Source: Allobosea psychrotolerans | GTDB taxonomy: Bacteria; Pseudomonadota; Alphaproteobacteria; Rhizobiales; Beijerinckiaceae | Assembly: GCF_002917105.1 (NCBI RefSeq) | Contig: NZ_PQFZ01000021.1 | Span: 1-64,000, forward strand | DNA: 64,000 nucleotides | Direction of reading: 5' to 3' | Part shown: positions 59,470 through 64,000 of the stretch, piece after piece | Layout: every line of letters begins with the position of its first letter | Numbering within the stretch: the first letter of the stretch is position 1 | The notes under the pieces: model-generated | Database searches by the model: none | What the model was told of the DNA's origin: nothing | What the model saw: the letters and a program-made list of their open reading frames with translations, nothing else | Position numbers and translations under genes: made by a program

Positions 59470-60996
59470 TCACTTCAGCTTCACGTCCTCAAGGCGGAAA
59501 TTCGAGGTCGGCAACACCTCGAAGCCCTCGACATTGCTGCGATAGGCATAGGAAGTGCCGGGATAGAACAGGAAGACCGAGGGCGCTCCGTCATGGGCGA
59601 GCTTGATGATTTCCTGGAACATCTTGCCCCGCTCCGGCCCGTCGGCCGTGACGCGCTCCTTCTCGTAGAGCTCGTTCACGCGTTCGTTCTTCCACTCAGT
59701 ATGATAGGCGTTGGCGCGCTCGGGATTGACGAGCAGGAAGCCGACGAGCTGATCCGGGTCGATCGTGTCGCTGGTCGCATAGGCGACGGCCATCTCGTAG
59801 TCGCCGGCCTTTGTCGTGGTCCAGTGCGTGCCGCCTTCGACGAGGCGGATATCAGCCGTGATACCGATCTGCTTCAGCGCGGCCTGAAGGGCCTGGCCGA
59901 GCTGGCGATGCAGCGGCTTGCTGGAATCGACGAGCAGCGACGTCTTGAAGCCGTCCTTGTAGCCGGCTTCCGCCAGCAGGGCCTTGGCTTTGGCAATGTC
60001 GTGCGCATAGGGCTTCAGGTCCGGATCGGCATAGGCCATCGGCGGCATCGGCGAATTCGAGACCTTGCCGGTTCCGTAGAGCAGCGCCTTGAGCAATCCC
60101 TCCTTGTCGACGGCATAGTTCAGGGCCTGCCGGACGCGCAGGTCGTCGAAGGGCTTCTTCTTAGTGTTCATCAGCACGAAATCGGTACGGAAGACGTTGG
60201 CGACGGCCGTCTTGATCTTGCCGTCGCGCGCCAACGCTTGGAGCTGGTTGAGGGGAATGTCGATCGCGGCGTCGACCTCGCCGGCCTGCAGCTTCAACAC
60301 ACGGCTGTTGCCTTCGGGGATGACCATCAGCTCGGCGCCGTCGAGATCGGGCTTGCCGGCCTGCCAGTAGTTCGCGTTCTTTTTGAGAGACAGCCCCTGT
60401 CCCTTGTTCCAGGCTGCGACGGCGAAGGGGCCGCTGCCGATCGGCTTGTCGAAGAACTTGTCGCCCGCCGCCTCGAAAGCCTTCTGCGGCAGGATCGCCG
60501 AAGAAAACAGGGCGAGGTTGTTGAGAAGTGGTGTGAACACCTTCTTGAGCTTGAGCACGACGGTGCGATCGTCCGGCGTCTCGATCGTCTCAATGCCGGA
60601 GAAGAAGCGCTTCCAACTCGAGGCATCGCTGCCGGCGCGCTTCAGCGAGAAGGCGACATCAGCGGCCGTCACCGATGTCCCATCGGAGAACTTCGCCTCG
60701 CGCAGCCTGAAGCTGTAGGTCATGCCGTCGTCGCTGACCTTCCAGCTCTCGGCGAGGCCGGGCTCCAACTTCGTGGCATCTTTGCTGGGCCGCAGCAGCG
60801 TGTCGAAGATCAGGAGCTGCGCGTAGATCGAGGCGTTGTCGCTGGTCGCGATCGGGTCGAGCGAGACGAGGTCCTGGGTCTGCGCCAGCCTGAGGGTGCC
60901 CTTGGCGAGCGCCGCGGATGGCGCGGTCACGAGCGCCGAGGCGCCGATGGCGAGCGCGAGCGCGCCGGCCGAAATCAACGAGCGAAGCTTGGTCAT
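59470..60996 (-). CDS. ABC transporter substrate-binding protein (family 5)
   Basis: A 508-residue SBP_bac_5 protein with a Sec signal peptide (ISAGALALAIGASALVTAPS, cleavage after ALA). Family blocks: TLRLAQTQDLVSLDPIATSD, YSFRLREAKFSDGTSVTAAD and IGSGPFAVAAWNKG. ATG 60996 is supported by AGGGG upstream; the frame begins 15 codons earlier. It is the first gene of the operon 60996-to-56729 (binding protein, two permeases, serine hydrolase), again without ATPases, and is divergent from the LysR pair. Confidence 0.92.
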   Translation of the reverse strand: MTKLRSLISAGALALAIGASALVTAPSAALAKGTLRLAQTQDLVSLDPIATSDNASIYAQLLIFDTLLRPSKDATKLEPGLAESWKVSDDGMTYSFRLREAKFSDGTSVTAADVAFSLKRAGSDASSWKRFFSGIETIETPDDRTVVLKLKKVFTPLLNNLALFSSAILPQKAFEAAGDKFFDKPIGSGPFAVAAWNKGQGLSLKKNANYWQAGKPDLDGAELMVIPEGNSRVLKLQAGEVDAAIDIPLNQLQALARDGKIKTAVANVFRTDFVLMNTKKKPFDDLRVRQALNYAVDKEGLLKALLYGTGKVSNSPMPPMAYADPDLKPYAHDIAKAKALLAEAGYKDGFKTSLLVDSSKPLHRQLGQALQAALKQIGITADIRLVEGGTHWTTTKAGDYEMAVAYATSDTIDPDQLVGFLLVNPERANAYHTEWKNERVNELYEKERVTADGPERGKMFQEIIKLAHDGAPSVFLFYPGTSYAYRSNVEGFEVLPTSNFRLEDVKLK

Positions 60997-61109
60997 ACCG
61001 ATCCCCTGGTTCATTGGCCGCGCCAAGGCGACGAGTTGCATCCTTCCACGACGGCCTCTAGTCCTTCCAATGAAACATTCGGCAAGATCATCGACCGTTT
61101 GGAATAGAT

Positions 61110-61988
61110 ATGAAGCTGGCCTCGTTGCGCGCGATCGATGCTTTCGTCCGACTCGGTGGAACCGGCGAGGCGGCGCAGGGCCTTGGCATCAGCCAGTCGG
61201 CGGTGATCAAGACATTGCGGCAAGCCGAGGAAGAGCTCGATCTGAGCCTCGCCACGACCATCCAGGGCCGCCTCGTGCCGACCCCGGAGGCTCAGTCGCT
61301 CGTCCGGCAGGCCCAACCGCTCTTCGGTGCGTTGAGGCGCGCCCGTCATGAAGCGGACATGATCCGGGTCGGCATGGTCAATCGGCTGAGGGTGGCGACC
61401 GTGCCCGGCCTCGCCCACAGCATCCTTCCGCCGGCCATCACCCGAACGCGGCGAGCGCTCGATGAGTCGGCAGCGGTAGAGATCATGTTCGACCATGTGC
61501 GGGAGCATCTCGCCACGGGTGAGGCCGATCTCGGCATTTCCTATGGTCCTATGAGAGCAGACGACATTGAGGATGTGGCGCTGGGGCAAAGCCCACTGGT
61601 CTGCGTGCTCTCGCGCGATCATCCACTCGCCCGGCGAACGGATCTCAGTAGGGGCGATGTCGAGGGAGAGCGCCTGATCAGCTATGGACCGGACGGCGTC
61701 AGCGCGTCCGACAGTTTCCAGGAGGCACTGACGAGCGCAGGCCTGTCCGAGCGGGTCGCCATCACCGTTCGTCACACGGATACGGCCTGCCATCTCGCCC
61801 GCGAGGGCGTCGGCATCGCCCTGGTCGACGGGTTCGTGATCAGCAGCAATCTGGTTGAAGGCCTCGCCGCGCTGCCGCTGGAGCAAAGCCCACTGGTGAC
61901 GGCCTATGCCCATCATCGCCGGCACTCGCCTCTCGATCGCGCAGCCCGATTGCTCTTGGCGCAATTGCAGGAGCGATCCGGGTCATGA
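61110..61988 (+). CDS. LysR-family transcriptional regulator, first of an overlapping pair
   Basis: A 292-residue LysR protein. The helix-turn-helix GTGEAAQGLGISQSAVIKTL RQAEEELDL is at about 17-45, followed by an effector domain. It is divergent from the binding-protein gene, with a TTCCAA...TTGGAA inverted repeat (61065-61070, 61099-61104) in the gap. Its stop overlaps the next LysR start (ATGA). Confidence 0.9.
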   Translation: MKLASLRAIDAFVRLGGTGEAAQGLGISQSAVIKTLRQAEEELDLSLATTIQGRLVPTPEAQSLVRQAQPLFGALRRARHEADMIRVGMVNRLRVATVPGLAHSILPPAITRTRRALDESAAVEIMFDHVREHLATGEADLGISYGPMRADDIEDVALGQSPLVCVLSRDHPLARRTDLSRGDVEGERLISYGPDGVSASDSFQEALTSAGLSERVAITVRHTDTACHLAREGVGIALVDGFVISSNLVEGLAALPLEQSPLVTAYAHHRRHSPLDRAARLLLAQLQERSGS

Positions 61989-62860
61989 AGGCATTCACGC
62001 CCGCTCATGCCGCGGTCCTTCGCGCGGTCCATCACTTCGGCACGACCGTCGAAGCGGCACATCGACTCCACCTTACCCAGTCGGCCATCAGCAAGATCAT
62101 AGCGCGTAGCGAAGCCAGCCTTGGCGTCGCCGTCTTCGAGCGTCGGGAGGGGCGCCTGGTGCTCCGCCCCGAGGCCACCGCCCTGATGACTGCGCTCGAC
62201 TCGGTCGATCAGGAGTGGCGCGAGCTGCGAGCCGCCGCGACCCGGTTGCGCGCCGGCCGGGAAACGCCGCTGCGCATTGCCTCGACGCCGAGCATCGGCC
62301 ACGGACTCATCGCCCGCGCCTTGCGTCGCCTGACAGAGGAATATCCGCAGGTACGGGTCGAGCTGATCATGGGCGACGCACCCACGGAACTCTCCCTGGG
62401 GACAGCCGATATAGGCCTGATGTTCTCTCCGCGCGTGACCGACGACATCACGCTGACCCCCCTGGCCGGCGGCGAGATCATCGCGCTGGTGCGAGAGGAC
62501 GATCTTCTGGCGAAGCGGCGCGTCGTCAGCCTGCATGACCTGAAAACTCGGCGCATGATCTGCTTCGATCGCGAGAAGTCGCCGCTCGGCTGGCTCATTG
62601 CGCAGTGCTACGAGAGGGAGGGGCTCGAATATGCCCCGTTCATGACCGTTCCCTACAGCATTTCAGCGGCGCATCTGCTGGCGGAGCCCGGGGATGTTAC
62701 GCTGATCGACAGCCTTCTGACGCAAGCGCAGCGCTTCGATGGGCTGGCTCAGCTTTCCTTGGAACCGCAGATCCCCACCACGATCTGTCTCATGACGATG
62801 CGCAGCCGGCCGCTTTCGCGATTGGCAGCACGCTTTGTCGAGATAGTCCGCAATCAGTGA
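61985..62860 (+). CDS. LysR-family transcriptional regulator, second of an overlapping pair
   Basis: A 291-residue LysR protein with the helix-turn-helix TTVEAAHRLHLTQSAISKII ARSEASLGVAVF (about 18-50) and an effector domain (RIASTPSIGHGLIARALRRL, later SISAAHLLAEPGDVTLIDSL). It overlaps the first LysR gene by four bases, so the two are made together. The proteins are similar in layout but differ in sequence, so they may form heteromers or sense different ligands. Confidence 0.9.
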   Translation: MKAFTPAHAAVLRAVHHFGTTVEAAHRLHLTQSAISKIIARSEASLGVAVFERREGRLVLRPEATALMTALDSVDQEWRELRAAATRLRAGRETPLRIASTPSIGHGLIARALRRLTEEYPQVRVELIMGDAPTELSLGTADIGLMFSPRVTDDITLTPLAGGEIIALVREDDLLAKRRVVSLHDLKTRRMICFDREKSPLGWLIAQCYEREGLEYAPFMTVPYSISAAHLLAEPGDVTLIDSLLTQAQRFDGLAQLSLEPQIPTTICLMTMRSRPLSRLAARFVEIVRNQ

Positions 62861-63016
62861 TCGTGCACGCCGCGCATAGCTCGAGCCAAACGTCGGCGAA
62901 CAGAACTTCTGAAGTGATAACTTGATGCTCTGTGGCTCAGTTGTGCCGTCTTCTCGGAAACTGGCCCGGATCGGCTGTAGTGTCAGCTTAAGATCTTGAT
63001 ATATTGATGTAATTTC

Positions 63017-63151
63017 TGGAGCGCAGAGCCGCGATTCCCCAACTTCTGAGGGCAACGCTCTATCCGACTGAGCTACGGGCGCAATCCGTCGAGTGTGGAC
63101 AGCTGATTGCCGTGCGCTCGGCAACGAGGGATTTTGCGATCGAGCGAGGGC
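63017..63151. repeat. Degenerate tRNA-Arg copy plus duplicated promoter region (distal att-like end)
   Basis: 63048-63151 aligns without gaps to 50274-50377 (offset 12,774), including 18 identical bases at the tRNA anticodon region, 22 identical bases through the tRNA 5' end and 26 identical bases at 63114-63139. The tRNA 3' half is degenerate: the minus strand from 63082 to 63017 can be read as a 66-nt tRNA-like sequence ending in CCA, with a shortened anticodon/variable/T-arm region. It marks the far end of the inserted DNA. Confidence 0.8.
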
Positions 63152-63200
63152 CCTGGCAGCAGCGGGCTGCGCTTGTCGTCAAGCGAGAAGCCATCCGAAT

Positions 63201-63323
63201 TCAATAGGCAATGCCTCTATGACAAATCGAGCAGTCGGTCTTCTTCGTCTTGACGACCGAGAGCGGATCCTTCGCCGTCGTCTCGTAGTCGAGCGAGCCG
63301 GCGAAGGGCGGGTTGGCGAGCCC
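63201..63323 (-). pseudogene. Fragment of type I DNA methylase HsdM
   Basis: The minus strand encodes GLANPPFAGSLDYETTAKDP LSVVKTKKT, the conserved N-6 methylase block around the NPPF motif IV of type I HsdM proteins. The expected continuation (ELLFL) is lost by a one-base deletion, and a stop codon immediately precedes the fragment at its 5' side (63324-63326). The fragment abuts the stop codon of the oxidase subunit IV gene (63327), so it marks where foreign DNA joins the resident operon. Confidence 0.75.
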
Positions 63324-63326
63324 TCA

Positions 63327-63701
63327 TCAACCGGCCGAGAAGAAGGTCACCCGGGACAGCAAGGTGTAGTCCGATTCGAAAACCATGATCCCGACGAAGA
63401 CCAGCAGCAGCGTCGGCGGCAGCAGGATCGCATAGATGAAGGCCAGTCGCTCCCAGGCCATGTGCATGAAGACGGCGACGATCAAGCCGGCCTTCAGCGC
63501 CATGAAGCTCAGGATGAGCGACCAGCGCAGATAGCCGGCGAGCTGGAAATAATCGACCAGATAGGAGCAGGTGCTGAGGATGAACAGCCAGGCCCAGACC
63601 ACGAGATAGAGCCGGATCGGGTGGTGCTGCACCTCGCCCTTGGTCGCAGGCTGGCCCTCGGTCGCAGGCTGCATCTCGGCGTGGCTCGTCGTTTGCGACA
63701 T
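63327..63701 (-). CDS. Cytochrome oxidase subunit IV (prokaryotic COX4/CyoD-like)
   Basis: A 124-residue membrane protein with three helices: LYLVVWAWLFILSTCSYLVD, SLILSFMALKAGLIVAVFMH and FIYAILLPPTLLLVFVGIMV, plus a polar N-terminal tail. The FMALKAGLIVAVFMHM block is the family signature. It stabilises heme-copper terminal oxidases. ATG 63701 is chosen because GGGAGG lies just upstream; the frame starts five codons earlier. It is the last gene of the oxidase operon and directly borders the hsdM fragment. Confidence 0.88.
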   Translation of the reverse strand: MSQTTSHAEMQPATEGQPATKGEVQHHPIRLYLVVWAWLFILSTCSYLVDYFQLAGYLRWSLILSFMALKAGLIVAVFMHMAWERLAFIYAILLPPTLLLVFVGIMVFESDYTLLSRVTFFSAG

Positions 63702-63712
63702 GGCGGCCTCCC

Positions 63713-64000
63713 TCACCAGAGATAGAACAGCGCGAAGATGAAGACCCAGACGAGATCGACGAAGTGCCAGTAGAGCCCGGTGATCTCGACGATTTCGTAA
63801 TTGCCCTTCCGGCTGGTGAAGAAGCCGCGCCGCCCGCCGTCGAAATCGCCGCGCCAGACCTTGCGGGCGATGATCAGGAGGAAGATCACGCCGATCGTGA
63901 CATGCGTGCCGTGGAAGCCGGTGATCATGAAGAAGCTCGCGCCGAACTGCTCCGCGCCCCAGGGATTCCCCCAGGGGCGGACCCCTTCCGAGATCAGCTT
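63713..64000 (-). CDS. Heme-copper oxidase subunit III (5' end outside the window)
   Basis: The frame continues beyond position 64000. The visible C-terminal 95 residues show GFHGTHVTIGVIFLLIIARK and YWHFVDLVWVFIFALFYLW, the last helices of oxidase subunit III (CoxC/CyoC). It is 12 bases upstream of the subunit IV start on the same strand. Whether the oxidase uses cytochrome c or quinol cannot be decided from this part. Confidence 0.9.
   Translation of the reverse strand, partial: KLISEGVRPWGNPWGAEQFGASFFMITGFHGTHVTIGVIFLLIIARKVWRGDFDGGRRGFFTSRKGNYEIVEITGLYWHFVDLVWVFIFALFYLW

Noticed and set aside
59431..61107. 558-residue plus-strand open frame
   Set aside because: Antisense to the binding-protein gene 59470-60996, which has a signal peptide and family motifs.
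50232..63200. Integrase or transposase gene for the inserted segments
   Set aside because: All sizeable frames in the interval were examined and none shows tyrosine or serine recombinase or DDE transposase motifs.
1..64000. CRISPR array
   Set aside because: No regularly spaced direct repeats of 25-40 bases were seen; repeats present are palindromic elements or tRNA copies.

Overview
The window is a 64 kb, GC-rich (roughly 65-67% by eye) chromosomal stretch from an alphaproteobacterium. Gene content, dispersed palindromic repeats and the many amino-acid/peptide ABC systems suggest Hyphomicrobiales (Rhizobiales), possibly Bosea-like; that placement is inference, not a database result. Most of the window is small catabolic units, each with its own transporter and a divergently transcribed regulator (LysR, IclR or GntR).

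Layout. 1-522: 3' end of a chemoreceptor. 877-7225 (minus): an operon of two ureohydrolase-family enzymes, an amino-acid-type ABC transporter and two DUF1989 (urea-carboxylase-associated) proteins, under a divergent LysR gene (7385-8383). 8461-13242 (minus): the PrkA kinase / YeaH / SpoVR stress operon. 13615-17300: LysR and an AtuA-like operon with a TctC-type binding protein, followed by a 5'-truncated ferredoxin remnant. 17876-21245: alpha/beta hydrolase, a YqjI-like PadR regulator with a DUF2218 partner, and an MFS transporter. 21304-32470 (minus): a complete peptide-type ABC transporter with two SDR dehydrogenases and an ATP-dependent hydantoinase/oxoprolinase pair, with a divergent IclR regulator. 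33581-43210: two further solute-binding proteins, a D-aminoacylase-like amidohydrolase coupled to a G3E GTPase, a LysR gene and a binding protein/two-permease set without ATPases that ends in a small ORF and an SGNH hydrolase. 43491-49922: an Asp/Glu-racemase-family protein, a PuuE-like deacetylase with a spermidine/putrescine-type ABC transporter, and a GntR/FCD regulator with a clear operator.

50232-63323 is accessory DNA at a tRNA-Arg(CCG) gene. The 5' half of the tRNA and its promoter region are duplicated 12,774 bp away without gaps, and a third copy of the 25-bp anticodon-region core lies exactly 4,600 bp from the tRNA. The first segment holds a single-chain restriction-modification enzyme and a divergent COG2958-like protein with PD-(D/E)xK residues. 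The second holds a tandem PilZ protein, a DEDDh exonuclease, a class-A-like serine hydrolase, a peptide transporter with a frameshifted permease, and two overlapping LysR genes. A fragment of a type I methylase (hsdM) lies against the resident heme-copper oxidase operon (63327 onwards). No integrase is visible.

The most novel-looking units are the DUF1989/ureohydrolase operon and the tRNA-bracketed restriction cassette. All functions are read from sequence motifs and family knowledge; no searches were run.
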